IMG/VR virus record: IMGVR_UViG_3300013126_003301
Coordinates: 1 to 38,284 of that record
Length of the DNA: 38,284 bases
Source: a virus
Direction: 5' to 3' (one strand)
Positions 1 through 7,736 of this stretch are shown piece after piece. The first letter of the stretch is position 1. Every line of letters starts with the position of its first letter. The translations under genes were made by a program, and so were the position numbers. The notes under the pieces are model-generated. The model searched no databases. It was not told the origin of the DNA and saw only the letters and a list, made by a program, of their open reading frames with translations.

Positions 1-1
1 C

Positions 2-127
2 GGCGTTTTTGACCTGACCGTAAAGGCGAAAGGAGATCTCGAGATCGACCCGCACCACACCATGGAAGATACCGCGATCTGCCTTGGGACGGCATTTCTG
101 CAAGCCGTTGGCGACAAAAAAGGATGA
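2..127 (+). pseudogene. hisB: hisB fragment (imidazoleglycerol-phosphate dehydratase), truncated at both ends
   Basis: The frame from base 2 reads 41 residues before a TGA at 125-127. It contains the hallmark HisB stretch [16 protein letters not shown], whose paired histidines and following glutamate bind manganese in this histidine-biosynthesis dehydratase. HisB is normally near 200 residues and continues after GDKKG with a conserved C-terminal half; here that half is missing and AT-rich phage-like sequence begins at about 124, supplying the stop. The 5' part lies outside the window. The fragment is bacterial chromosome, either a real breakpoint or an assembly join. The identification is firm; how it came to lie beside a phage is not known. 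Confidence 0.88.
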
Positions 128-263
128 TGGTAAAATAAAAAAAGAAAAGCGAGCGTCGGCGCTTATTTTGGTTAATGAACTAAACCAGCGAGATTTCGGA
201 AAATTAAATAATGCCGAAAAAGACGCTCTAATAAGCGCTATAATTACGGTCATGGGTCTATAA
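123..263 (+). pseudogene. 5'-truncated phage ORF (C-terminal 46 residues)
   Basis: The frame beginning with Asp-Asp-Gly-Lys at 123 runs open to TAA at 261-263 and encodes a lysine-rich segment ending ITVMGL. It has no in-frame ATG, and upstream of 123 the sequence is hisB in another frame, so only the 3' end of a phage gene seems to be present. The stop lies 8 bases before the endolysin ATG and overlaps its ribosome binding site (TAAGGAGG), so the two genes were probably translated together. I do not recognise the family. A TATAAT at 239-244 has no good -35 box and I do not call it a promoter. Confidence 0.5.
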
Positions 264-271
264 GGAGGATT

Positions 272-1885
272 ATGCTATTAGGTGTTGATGTTAGCAAGTG
301 GAATTATGGTTGGAATCCTAGTAACGCTACAAAGCCTATTCATTACGTTATCCAAAGAGCGTCATACGGGGGAGGAACGGGCGCTATAAAAGATGAGCAC
401 TTTGAAGATATTTATGTTCAGGCGCTTAAAATTCCCGTTCGTGGGTTTTATCATTATTATTCATCGCATGTCCACTGGAAACTTCAGGCTGACGCCTTTT
501 TAGGCATTGTCGGGGATAAAGACTATCATTTTCTGGCGGTGGATTACGAAAGAGCTTATAACACGCTTGACAAACGAACAATCGCTGAATTCGCCGAGAT
601 GGTGAAATACCTTAAAGAAAAAACTAACAAGCGGGTATTGGTATACTTCAATATGGACGTGTATTTTGACGCTATCGCCGGGTACGGTTACGCTGATTGG
701 GCAAACACGCAAGATGTTTGGTACGCTCAGTACCCGTATGGAAGCCCTAGCGCTCCAAAGCTTCCCGCTGGGTTGGATAAGTGGGTTATATGGCAATGGG
801 GCGGGGCGGATGTCGAAAGTAACGAAGCGTCTACCGCTGGAATTTATTATGGCGGTGGTCTGCGTGGAATTGACCTGAATTGGTTTGACGGAACGGAACA
901 AGAACTAAAATCTTATTTCGGAGTTTCGGAAACGCTTCCGATTCCTGAACCAATATCCCCAATTGGTAAGGTTACTGTTCAAGTGTTGTCACTTAACGTA
1001 AGGCAAGAACCAAATACAAACAGCGCCGTTGTTGGAAAAAAGTTTTTATTTCAATCTGTTAACGTATATGATATTTTGGAGGGCGCGGATGCGTGGGCTT
1101 TGACCGATGACGGTTTTATAGCGCTACGCTACCAGGGCGCTTACCTAACATCATGGCGACCTGCCGTCGCCGTAACAGGTAAAATCGTCTGGATAAAACC
1201 ACGTCCGTTATCTTACGACGGTCCCGCCGTTGTGGCTGGTTCTGACGCTCCAAGACAAAATCACCCACACTATCCCATTGATGATAGATGGCAGACATGG
1301 ATAAAAAGCCTTTCTAACTACCGTTCGGATTGCTGGGAGTTATTCTCCGCAAAGGATGTTGGTCCTAGCAAGGGATTCAATGACCTGGGGAAGCTTATTT
1401 ACATTCCAGCTACGTGGAGTTTCAACGTTGTATCGGCGACAGGCAAAAAAGATAATGGCTGGGTTGAGGTGAAGTGCGTAAACATGAATAATGGAATTCC
1501 AGCTAACATGTCGCATGAAACACACCCTACCCTTATAGGCGTTATGACTACATCGACAAAAGACGGTAATATCATGGGATTTGAGCAAAAAAACGGCATC
1601 CCGTCACCGTGGAATTCTACCCGTGACCCGCTGATGTCTTACGCCGATACGCTTTGGCTTCCAGAAGAATTCACCGAAGATAAATGCGTGATACGGGCGA
1701 GATCTCTCAATGTGCGCTCGTCCTACGGAACCCATAATCCTGTCATCGCTTCGTACACGTACGGCGACTCCGTCGACGTTCTAGAAGTGAAACATTATGG
1801 CAACGATATTTGGGCGAGGTCAAACAGGGGATGGTTCGCCCTTAAATATAATGACGCGTTTTACACGAGCTGGAAGGTAGTCTAA
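272..1885 (+). CDS. GH25 endolysin (lysozyme) with SH3-like wall-binding domains
   Basis: The N-terminal domain, about residues 1-215, is a glycoside hydrolase family 25 muramidase: it opens with GVDVSKWN and carries the catalytic acidic pair in FLAVDYE (Asp91, Glu93). It would cleave the glycan backbone of peptidoglycan for lysis. Two SH3b-like modules follow, at about 231-295 (LSLNVRQEP) and at the C-terminus, about 470-537 (RSLNVRSSYG); both end in a TSW motif and probably bind the wall. The 300-460 region is unassigned. At 537 residues it is longer than a simple GH25 lysin. ATG 272 follows a strong GGAGG. The next gene overlaps by one base (TAATG). Residues SETLPIP in the first linker are encoded by one copy of the dispersed palindrome. 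Confidence 0.92.
   Translation: MLLGVDVSKWNYGWNPSNATKPIHYVIQRASYGGGTGAIKDEHFEDIYVQALKIPVRGFYHYYSSHVHWKLQADAFLGIVGDKDYHFLAVDYERAYNTLDKRTIAEFAEMVKYLKEKTNKRVLVYFNMDVYFDAIAGYGYADWANTQDVWYAQYPYGSPSAPKLPAGLDKWVIWQWGGADVESNEASTAGIYYGGGLRGIDLNWFDGTEQELKSYFGVSETLPIPEPISPIGKVTVQVLSLNVRQEPNTNSAVVGKKFLFQSVNVYDILEGADAWALTDDGFIALRYQGAYLTSWRPAVAVTGKIVWIKPRPLSYDGPAVVAGSDAPRQNHPHYPIDDRWQTWIKSLSNYRSDCWELFSAKDVGPSKGFNDLGKLIYIPATWSFNVVSATGKKDNGWVEVKCVNMNNGIPANMSHETHPTLIGVMTTSTKDGNIMGFEQKNGIPSPWNSTRDPLMSYADTLWLPEEFTEDKCVIRARSLNVRSSYGTHNPVIASYTYGDSVDVLEVKHYGNDIWARSNRGWFALKYNDAFYTSWKVV
926..941. repeat. Dispersed palindrome copy 1
   Basis: TCGGAAACGCTTCCGA lies inside the endolysin gene, in the linker between the catalytic and first SH3-like domains, read in frame as Ser-Glu-Thr-Leu-Pro. 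It is one of seven matching 16-bp sites in the phage. Confidence 0.85.
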
Positions 1886-2154
1886 TGGCTGTAACTAACA
1901 ACGAACTCCACAGTGAACTCGTAGCAATACGTGAGTTACTCGAAGTGAAAATAACGAACCTGAGCGATAAAATCACTGAAACATCGGATAAATCGGATAA
2001 ATTAGATAGCATGATTCGAGGGAATGGAAGCAAGGGGCTTACAACCAGGGTGGCGGAAATAGAAAAAGTCATCACTGCCCTGGAATGGGCTACTGGGTTT
2101 ATTATCACTCTTCTCATAGGTTATATAGCGACCAAGCTGTTCGAGTTGTTATAG
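1885..2154 (+). CDS. XhlA-like coiled-coil membrane protein (holin accessory)
   Basis: This 89-residue protein has a heptad-rich N-terminal helix (about 5-70, with ITNLSDKITETSDKSDKL) and one C-terminal membrane segment (about 70-85, GFIITLLIGYIATKLF). The architecture is that of the haemolysin XhlA family, found beside lysins in phages of Gram-positive bacteria, where it helps the lysin cross the membrane. Start and endolysin stop share one base (TAATG), so translation is coupled. It could act as the holin itself or as a partner of another small membrane protein. The role is inferred from architecture and position. Confidence 0.7.
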   Translation: MAVTNNELHSELVAIRELLEVKITNLSDKITETSDKSDKLDSMIRGNGSKGLTTRVAEIEKVITALEWATGFIITLLIGYIATKLFELL

Positions 2155-2174
2155 TTATTCGTGTAGTGTATAAT
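2146..2174 (+). promoter_or_regulatory. Promoter giving a probably leaderless mRNA
   Basis: TTGTTA at 2146-2151 and TATAAT at 2169-2174 are separated by 17 bases. The ATG of the next gene is at 2182, only 7 bases after the -10 box, so transcription would start at or next to the start codon. No Shine-Dalgarno sequence is present in between. Confidence 0.65.
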
Positions 2175-2181
2175 TAGCGTT

Positions 2182-3042
2182 ATGGATAAACAACATGACG
2201 CAACGATAGTACCGATATTCGGCGATTTGCACGCTGGTAGTACGGTCGCAATGATGCCACCAGATTCTTGGATTGACCAAGACGGAATAGAATACAGGCG
2301 AAACAAGGTGCAGGCTCTTATGTGGTCGCACTGGCTCAGATCGTGGGAACAGGTATCCGCTACGGCGGGGAAATACAAGAACCCACGATTTGTTGTTATA
2401 GCCAATGGCGATATGGTTGAAGGAAATCACCACGATTCGCGCCAACTTGTTACACGCAGTCTGACAGGGCAAGTTTATATTGCCGAGTCTATTATCAAAG
2501 AAGCGCTTAGTATCATCGGGTTTGATCATGGAAGGGATAAGGGTTATGTTCTTGAGGGGACGGAAGCGCACGCCGGGAAGGCGCATGAGCAAGAAGACGA
2601 ACTAGCGAGAAGGCTGGAATTTGAGCCGAGAATGAAGGGAAGGTACGTACACGGGCATTTGAAGCTTACCATAGATGGTGTGAACGTTGACATCGCTCAC
2701 CACGGCGGAAGCGTAGGTGGAAGGGCGTGGACGAGAGAGGGAGGCTTGCTCGGCGTTGCCAAGAATATTTACTGGCAGGCTGTGGAAAACGGGGAGAAAA
2801 TACCAGATTACGTAATACGCTCTCATTTGCATAGGTTTACGCAAGCCCAGTATATCGGGAAGAAAAAAACAGTAAACTCTATGGTGTTGCCAGCGTGGCA
2901 ATATAAAACTCACTTCGCTAATCGTGTTGTCGTTGATAGCGACGCAAGTATTGGCATGGTGTGGCTTGAAATCGCTAATGGTAATTGCAAGCTACATACA
3001 AACGTCATGGAATATGATATGGAAGGGTATAAGAAGATATGA
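2182..3042 (+). CDS. Calcineurin-like metallophosphoesterase
   Basis: This 286-residue protein carries the ordered metal-binding motifs of the superfamily: GDLHAG (Asp15, His17), NGDMVEG (Asp77), GTEAH in the place of the usual GNHD (126-130), paired histidines at 173-174 and SHLH at 214-217. It should be a two-metal phosphodiesterase or phosphatase; the substrate (nucleotide, nucleic acid or protein phosphate) cannot be told. The change in the GNHD position is notable but keeps a histidine. It is the first gene after its own promoter, has no ribosome binding site and overlaps the next gene by ATGA. Confidence 0.85.
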   Translation: MDKQHDATIVPIFGDLHAGSTVAMMPPDSWIDQDGIEYRRNKVQALMWSHWLRSWEQVSATAGKYKNPRFVVIANGDMVEGNHHDSRQLVTRSLTGQVYIAESIIKEALSIIGFDHGRDKGYVLEGTEAHAGKAHEQEDELARRLEFEPRMKGRYVHGHLKLTIDGVNVDIAHHGGSVGGRAWTREGGLLGVAKNIYWQAVENGEKIPDYVIRSHLHRFTQAQYIGKKKTVNSMVLPAWQYKTHFANRVVVDSDASIGMVWLEIANGNCKLHTNVMEYDMEGYKKI

Positions 3043-3263
3043 AAAAGGAAGAATTGAATCGGTTGCTTGACGAGTTGGATTTGACACCAGACATAGTTGA
3101 CGTGTTAGACAATGATATATTGCTTGAGGATTTGGTTGGCGCTGGCTATAGTTATACGCAAGCTAAACGGACAATGGACAAGGGTATAAAAAGTGGGAAA
3201 CTACAAAAACTGTACGCTGTCATAAATGGTAAGAGAACGAACGTATATAGAACAGTAAAATAG
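3039..3263 (+). CDS. Small winged-helix-like protein
   Basis: This 74-residue protein consists of an acidic helical N-terminus (EELNRLLDELDLTPD), then a segment resembling a helix-turn-helix (YSYTQAKRTMDKGIKSGKL) and a short beta hairpin ending in NVYRTVK. The pattern is that of a minimal winged helix, so it may bind DNA or regulate transcription. It starts by ATGA overlap with the phosphoesterase. It is the last plus-strand gene of the module. The 106 bases after it hold no gene and no convincing terminator, only a G7 run at 3264-3270. The family is not recognised. Confidence 0.6.
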   Translation: MKKEELNRLLDELDLTPDIVDVLDNDILLEDLVGAGYSYTQAKRTMDKGIKSGKLQKLYAVINGKRTNVYRTVK

Positions 3264-3369
3264 GGGGGGCGCGTGGCATAATCACCTACACGAGGGCGTT
3301 CTCATGTATAAATTTTGGTAGTTTTTGGACATGATTGCCTCATTATATCCTTTTTGTCAACATATTTGG

Positions 3370-3816
3370 TCATTTAGGCTCCGCTTCTTCCAACATTTCA
3401 ACCGCTAATTTTATCTGTTTTTCGTACGTGGATTTTCTGCCGTATTTTTCCCGCACGGCTTGTATTGCCTCTTCTGACTTTCCCCAAAAACAGCCCAACT
3501 GAATCATTACGCAAGTATCGTGTTTCACGGCGATTCCCGTTCTTTTTTCCGTACCAACTGGTCCAAAGATATACGCGCCGTCAGTACAGTTAAAATTCGC
3601 CCCAGGTAAATCCGCGCTGTATAAATTCGCGTTGTGTAAATCCGCGTATCGTAAATTAGCGTTTGTTAAATCCGCGTTGGTCAAATTCGCGCATGACAAA
3701 TCCATACCCGATAAGTCGATATGCCCAAAATCAACCAGGTATTTGCTTCCACTGTTCAACCATGCTACATGATCCTCAAGCATTGTCTTCAATTCTTCTT
3801 TTGTAATTGTTTTCAT
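3370..3816 (-). CDS. Pentapeptide-repeat protein
   Basis: This 148-residue protein has a central stretch (about residues 34-80) of A(D/N)LXX repeats such as LTNADLTNANLRYADL, which fold into a right-handed beta helix. Some pentapeptide proteins mimic DNA and inhibit gyrase (the Qnr and MfpA types), but this one has only about eight repeats and the function is open. The C-terminal 60 residues are charged and helical. I chose the ATG at 3816 because it overlaps the previous gene's stop as ATGA and has AAAGGA upstream; an in-frame ATG at 3849 is less likely. It is the last gene of the leftward early operon. Confidence 0.8.
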   Translation of the reverse strand: MKTITKEELKTMLEDHVAWLNSGSKYLVDFGHIDLSGMDLSCANLTNADLTNANLRYADLHNANLYSADLPGANFNCTDGAYIFGPVGTEKRTGIAVKHDTCVMIQLGCFWGKSEEAIQAVREKYGRKSTYEKQIKLAVEMLEEAEPK

Positions 3817-4163
3817 TCCAATAATCCTTTCGCTACTAAATCTATGCATCCAGACGGATCCCGTGACAAAGCTTGCGGACTAAACCTGTAAACTCTCCAG
3901 CCAAGCATTGCCGCTATATTCAGCTTCTCCCTGTCCGAGTCGGTGGCGTGTCTTCCGCCGTTGACGGCGTGGGAGCCACCGTCAACCTCAACCGCCACTT
4001 TTTCGTCAACGAAGGCCCAGTCGAACCGGTGCCTTCTCCCTAATTCCCTATCGAAGTGGTACTCCGCCGTTGGAACCTCTTTGTGACCCAAGAGTTTCCA
4101 GTAGTAAAGAAACAAACCGCTCTTGTCGCTTGACTTTGGACCGACCGCTATTTTTTTACCCAA
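3813..4163 (-). CDS. Vsr/DUF559-like PD-(D/E)XK nuclease
   Basis: This 116-residue protein has the compact core of very-short-patch-repair-like endonucleases: Asp48 in RFDWAF, then KVAVEVDGGSH (Glu59, Asp61) and a C-terminal LGWRVYRFSPQAL strand-helix. Such phage proteins often nick or resolve DNA intermediates; I cannot say whether this one is a resolvase, repair or nicking enzyme. The likely start is TTG at 4161-4163, preceded by AAAGG at a normal distance; no in-frame ATG fits better. It overlaps the pentapeptide gene by four bases. Confidence 0.75.
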   Translation of the reverse strand: MGKKIAVGPKSSDKSGLFLYYWKLLGHKEVPTAEYHFDRELGRRHRFDWAFVDEKVAVEVDGGSHAVNGGRHATDSDREKLNIAAMLGWRVYRFSPQALSRDPSGCIDLVAKGLLE

Positions 4164-4197
4164 GCTCAGCCTTTCCTAGTTCTTTCGTGTCGACAAC

Positions 4198-4605
4198 TCA
4201 TTCATCGCCATATTCGACCACGTACAGCGTTTCGCTTGAGACGCACCATAATATCGAGCCATTAGACAGCACCCTGTCGAGCAACATTTGATTTACATCA
4301 TCGGTGTGGAATACAGAACCTGGTCTGAATCCGCCGTCCTTGATGGTGAGCTGGTCTTTGAGCAAGATATAATATTGCGTTATCGTCGTTCCTTCCCTTG
4401 TCGCGCTCTGGTATTTCTTCTTTGGCTTCGGCGCTCTGTTTTCATCCCTGCATTCAGGCGTGCAATATGAGCGGTTTCTTCCGTCGGAATATTTAACATA
4501 CGTGTATTCTTTGCCACACCCAACGCATGTCGCCATTTCATCGGGCGCCCAATCTTTCGTTGCCTCAAGAATATCAGCGTCACTAAGCGTCAAGGTCATA
4601 TTCAT
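4198..4605 (-). CDS. Zinc-finger protein of unknown function
   Basis: With the ATG at 4605 the protein is 135 residues. It has a treble-clef-like cysteine pattern (Cys27, Cys30, Cys48, Cys52 in CVGCGK and YCTPEC), expected to bind zinc. The C-terminal half (about 70-135) is a predicted alpha/beta region with no motif I know. GAGGAA upstream supports this start; a longer frame reaching 4659 lies deeper inside the MazG gene. The start overlaps the MazG stop by 23 bases. Its role is unknown; its neighbours are nucleic-acid enzymes. Confidence 0.65.
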   Translation of the reverse strand: MNMTLTLSDADILEATKDWAPDEMATCVGCGKEYTYVKYSDGRNRSYCTPECRDENRAPKPKKKYQSATREGTTITQYYILLKDQLTIKDGGFRPGSVFHTDDVNQMLLDRVLSNGSILWCVSSETLYVVEYGDE

Positions 4606-4927
4606 CACGATTCCTCGATTTATCTGCGTCAAAACCATCCAACGGATAGCGTTTTTCAAGCTTCTCGATATTCATGCGAGCGATTTCGTTGAGCGGGGTT
4701 CCGAGTTCACGAGCCGCCAGAGCGCAATACCACATGATGTCGCCTATTTCCTTCAGCGCCAGGTCACGGTCAAATTCGTGGCTTTGGAAGCGGAATTTTT
4801 TCACCATATCCACAAACTCACCAGCTTCACCGGCGAGTCCGAGAGCAACATTCACAATCTGGTCGTTCTCGTTTAGCATTGTGTTTATCGTTCTGTTAGC
4901 TTTTTTCTGGTATTCGTTTAAGTCCAT
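4583..4927 (-). CDS. MazG-like nucleotide pyrophosphohydrolase
   Basis: This 114-residue all-helical protein has the MazG/dUTPase-like metal site: GLAGEAGEFVD gives Glu34 and Glu37, and LKEIGDIMWY gives Glu60 and Asp63. The family splits nucleoside triphosphates to monophosphate and pyrophosphate. Phage versions are proposed to clean nucleotide pools or to lower host ppGpp signalling. It lies between the exonuclease and the zinc-finger gene, in keeping with a nucleotide-metabolism role during replication. The start is ATG with AGGTG upstream. Confidence 0.85.
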   Translation of the reverse strand: MDLNEYQKKANRTINTMLNENDQIVNVALGLAGEAGEFVDMVKKFRFQSHEFDRDLALKEIGDIMWYCALAARELGTPLNEIARMNIEKLEKRYPLDGFDADKSRNRDEYDLDA

Positions 4928-4935
4928 TTTGTCAC

Positions 4936-5532
4936 CTAAAAGTATACGCCGGACATTTTATTGAATAATTCCGTTGTCATCATAACATCATTCATGACAT
5001 ACTTCATCACGGTTCCATCGTCCATGGTGGCGACCTGGCTGCCGTCTAAATCGGGTAAAGGATTATTTATTCCGTACCTTTTGCACACCCATTTTAGCCC
5101 TTTTGCCCTGTCCGGGTACAAGATGTTCATCAGGTCGAGCGTGTTCGCGTTCCCATACTTGCGCAAATCGGGAACGTTCGGGACTTTGATTCCGAGCGCC
5201 ATAGAACGGCGAAGCAGGAATGGAAAATCGAAGCCTATGATGTTATAACCGCATGATTTTCCGAACCCTCCCTGATATATATCCCAAAACTCGCTAATGG
5301 TTTCGGCTTCGTCCCCAATCAGTACCAGGAATTCGGAAGCGTTTCCGATTCCAATCGCCCGCACAATTCCGTAATCTGGGTCGAGCGCCATTTTACTAAT
5401 CCATTCTTCACGCTGTTCCTGAATGTGCGCCAAGATTTTCTCTTCGTCTTTGTAATTTGACGGCGGTTTGAATACCGGCTCAAACTCCTTCGCTTCCTCA
5501 TTTGCCATGGTCTCTATGTCGAAAACTAACAT
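4936..5532 (-). CDS. PolB-like 3'-5' exonuclease (DEDDy)
   Basis: This 198-residue protein shows the DEDDy exonuclease motifs: FDIET (Asp5, Glu7), GYNIIGFDFPFL (Asn97, Asp102) and YVMND (Tyr178, Asp182). This matches the stand-alone PolB-type exonuclease family, which lacks a polymerase domain. It would trim or proofread DNA 3' ends. As no DNA polymerase was found, it probably assists the host replicase or acts in recombination. ATG 5532 is preceded by AGGAG. One dispersed palindrome copy lies inside it, encoding part of GNASEF. Confidence 0.85.
   Translation of the reverse strand: MLVFDIETMANEEAKEFEPVFKPPSNYKDEEKILAHIQEQREEWISKMALDPDYGIVRAIGIGNASEFLVLIGDEAETISEFWDIYQGGFGKSCGYNIIGFDFPFLLRRSMALGIKVPNVPDLRKYGNANTLDLMNILYPDRAKGLKWVCKRYGINNPLPDLDGSQVATMDDGTVMKYVMNDVMMTTELFNKMSGVYF
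5333..5348. repeat. Dispersed palindrome copy 2
   Basis: TCGGAAGCGTTTCCGA lies inside the exonuclease gene. It is read in a different frame from copy 1 (Gly-Asn-Ala-Ser), so its conservation is not due to a shared peptide. Confidence 0.85.
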
Positions 5533-5565
5533 TTTATTCTCCTTGAATTAATTTATATTTGCCAT

Positions 5566-6813
5566 TTAGTTCTGAATTAGGCTATCAGAATAGTACGTTC
5601 TGGTTCCATCGAACTTGACGAAAAATTGCCCGACCTCACCATGCCTGTGTTTTTTCAAATACAGCGTTTTGTCAAAATTACCCTCCTCTTGATGCAAGAA
5701 TATGATAATATCCGCCTCTTGTTCCAGTGAACCCGATTCCCGCAAATCAGACAACTGAGGAGTTTGGTTAGACCTACTCTCGATAGCTCTGTTGAGCTGG
5801 GCGGCGGCGATTACCGGGAGGTTGTATTCTTTCGCTATCGCCTTCAGTTCTCTGCTCACGTAACCTACTTCCTGCTCTCTATAATTCGATTTCACGTCAG
5901 CCGTCATCAATTGCAAGTAATCTACAAATATTATATTTACATTCCCGAGCTTGTCGAGCTCTTCTCTGATACCCTTCGGCGTAATCGCTGACGTGTCGTT
6001 TATATAAAGATTCCTCTTGACCTTCGTTAGGCTTTCCACGCCGTCAAGCAATGTGTCAAATTCTTCATCCGTCATTCTCCCCGTGCGTTGTTTGACCGTG
6101 CTTATTCCTGTACGCATAGATATAAACCGCATAGCCACCTGCTCGTTGCTCATCTCCAAAGAGAAGAACGCTATTTTCTTCGGGGTGTCGGAGTAGATAA
6201 TGTTGTACATGATAGACGTAAGCAATGAAGTTTTACCGACCCCTGGACGAGCGGCGACAATCACAAGGTCTGGGGGCGTAAAACCGCTTATCATCAAATC
6301 AAGTTGCCTTATACCCGTCTTTATAAATGTCAGCTCACCCCGGCTCGCCCTTCCCGTAGCGTCAAACGCCCCAGAGACAGCGTCATACAGCTCAACAGTA
6401 TTGGATTTCAAAAGTGGGTCGACTGATTTCAACAGAATAGCCAAATTCGCCAAAATTTGCCCTGTTTTTTCGCCGGCATACGCCTGTATCGCAATCTCGC
6501 TCATAATGTAAATAATTTTACGATTCTCGGCGTAATTTCTGACAATGTCGGCGTAAGATTCCGCCATGAGCGTTGTTGAAAAAACGGATAACAGATGGGC
6601 AATGTAATCCTCACCGACGATGTCATATTTTCCGGCTCGTTTTAGTTCTTCCGTTACGGTAATTGGGTCAATCGCCGACAGCGATTGGAAAGCTGTCCAG
6701 ATGTGCTGTATTCTGACATCGTGGAAATCCTCTGGCGATAGTATGCTTTTCAGGGTTCCGTCTATAAAAACAGCGCTTGTTACGCCCTCTTCCGCCTCTT
6801 GGTTATAAATCAT
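5566..6813 (-). CDS. dnaB: Replicative DNA helicase, DnaB family
   Basis: This 415-residue protein has the DnaB layout: an N-terminal helical domain (about 1-100), a linker, then a RecA-like ATPase. Walker A is ARPGVGKTS (188-196), followed by FFSLEMS (216-222), Walker B IIFVDYLQLM (294-303) and the AAQLNR and LRESGSLEQEADII motifs (about 338-370). It forms a hexamer that unwinds the fork 5' to 3'. It is slightly shorter than bacterial DnaB because the N-terminus begins close to the first helix. It overlaps the initiator gene by 11 bases, as in phages where initiator and helicase act as a loading pair. Confidence 0.94.
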   Translation of the reverse strand: MIYNQEAEEGVTSAVFIDGTLKSILSPEDFHDVRIQHIWTAFQSLSAIDPITVTEELKRAGKYDIVGEDYIAHLLSVFSTTLMAESYADIVRNYAENRKIIYIMSEIAIQAYAGEKTGQILANLAILLKSVDPLLKSNTVELYDAVSGAFDATGRASRGELTFIKTGIRQLDLMISGFTPPDLVIVAARPGVGKTSLLTSIMYNIIYSDTPKKIAFFSLEMSNEQVAMRFISMRTGISTVKQRTGRMTDEEFDTLLDGVESLTKVKRNLYINDTSAITPKGIREELDKLGNVNIIFVDYLQLMTADVKSNYREQEVGYVSRELKAIAKEYNLPVIAAAQLNRAIESRSNQTPQLSDLRESGSLEQEADIIIFLHQEEGNFDKTLYLKKHRHGEVGQFFVKFDGTRTYYSDSLIQN

Positions 6814-7729
6814 TTTTCATCCTTTCCAGTTTTTCTTGAATGAGCCTAGCCCTGTCTGGGTTTATTTCACCCGTTGGTGGCTCGAATACTTTTGATTCCT
6901 GTTTTTTGGGCTGGTTCAGCGCCCAGGTTATGGACTGTGGTCTTACTACTGTCAGGTCTTTGCGGACACACAAGTTGACCGCCGAAACGATGTCTTTCTT
7001 CGATACGCCTATAACATCCCATTCTGCGAACGCCTCATCCCATGCCGTAAAGTAGCGTGGAAGATATGTCACGCCCGACGCTTCTACAAACGCCTCGGCG
7101 TATAGGCGATGTTGGTCGGAATAGTCATTTATTCCAGAACCGAGGTTTCGTGTAGCTTTATTATTGTTGGTTGGTTCTACATACGCTTCCCGGAGGGATG
7201 AGAACTTTGTTTTTTTGTTATCCCTAATAAAATCTTTGAAAGTGTCAACGGCTTCAGGGTCGAGTAAATTTTTCTTGGTTTTTCGCACGGGTTTTGGTTT
7301 AGCGAGCACTTCATCCCTTAAAGGGTTAATATGATGGTTATTATTATGGTTTAAGTCAAGTGGCTTGACTATCTGATAGTCAAGTGGCTTGACTATCGAT
7401 AGTAAAGTGGCTTGACTATCATTTATTTTTTGAACGTTCAATTTATAAATGTTTGTCCTGCTATCGGCGTTGGTTCCTGATATTTCGAGGTATCCATTTT
7501 CCTTCAGGGCTTCGATTGTGTCTACAATACCTTGTCGTGAAAGGCATGTTTTCGCTTCCAATCTTGTTAGCCCCGGGTAAGCTATTCCATCGTCATTACA
7601 GTGGTCGGCGATGGCGAGCAACAAAAGCTTTGCTGTTGAAGCTTTCGCCGTGCTTTCAACGCCGTTTTTGGTATAAGACAGGTCTTTTATGTCCGCCTCA
7701 AAAGTAGCGGACATAATTCGTATGCTCAT
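6803..7729 (-). CDS. Replication initiator (winged-helix, lambda O / replisome-organiser type)
   Basis: This 308-residue protein has an N-terminal winged helix (about 30-97; LTRLEAKTCLSRQGIVDTI is the likely helix-turn-helix). Residues 104-126 form a linker encoded by three palindromic iterons, followed by a basic tail and a C-terminal helical domain (about 210-290; YFTAWDEAFAEWDVI) of the kind that contacts helicase. The order of winged helix, iterons inside the gene and helicase gene next is that of lambda O-type initiators, which bind repeats within their own gene. The family is judged from architecture and context, not from a diagnostic motif. The start ATG has GAGG upstream. Confidence 0.72.
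   Translation of the reverse strand: MSIRIMSATFEADIKDLSYTKNGVESTAKASTAKLLLLAIADHCNDDGIAYPGLTRLEAKTCLSRQGIVDTIEALKENGYLEISGTNADSRTNIYKLNVQKINDSQATLLSIVKPLDYQIVKPLDLNHNNNHHINPLRDEVLAKPKPVRKTKKNLLDPEAVDTFKDFIRDNKKTKFSSLREAYVEPTNNNKATRNLGSGINDYSDQHRLYAEAFVEASGVTYLPRYFTAWDEAFAEWDVIGVSKKDIVSAVNLCVRKDLTVVRPQSITWALNQPKKQESKVFEPPTGEINPDRARLIQEKLERMKNDL
7354..7417. repeat. Three palindromic iterons, likely replication origin
   Basis: AGTCAAGTGGCTTGACT occurs at 7354-7370 and 7378-7394, and with one change (AGTAAAGTGGCTTGACT) at 7401-7417. Each is an inverted repeat with 7-bp arms around TGG, set 24 and 23 bases apart, about two helical turns. In the middle copy the arms extend to 10 bp (GATAGTCAAG). 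AT-rich DNA flanks both sides (about 7321-7353 and 7418-7455), including the 12-bp palindrome TTGAACGTTCAA at 7430-7441. The site is inside the initiator gene. Confidence 0.75.
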
Positions 7730-7736
7730 ATAAGCC

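Noticed and set aside
3335-3365. TTGACA and TATAAT on the minus strand after the small winged-helix gene
   Set aside because: They are only 7 bases apart, and no leftward gene follows, so they do not form a useful promoter.
3264-3369. Search for a terminator between converging operons
   Set aside because: Only a weak bulged stem and no following U run could be found.
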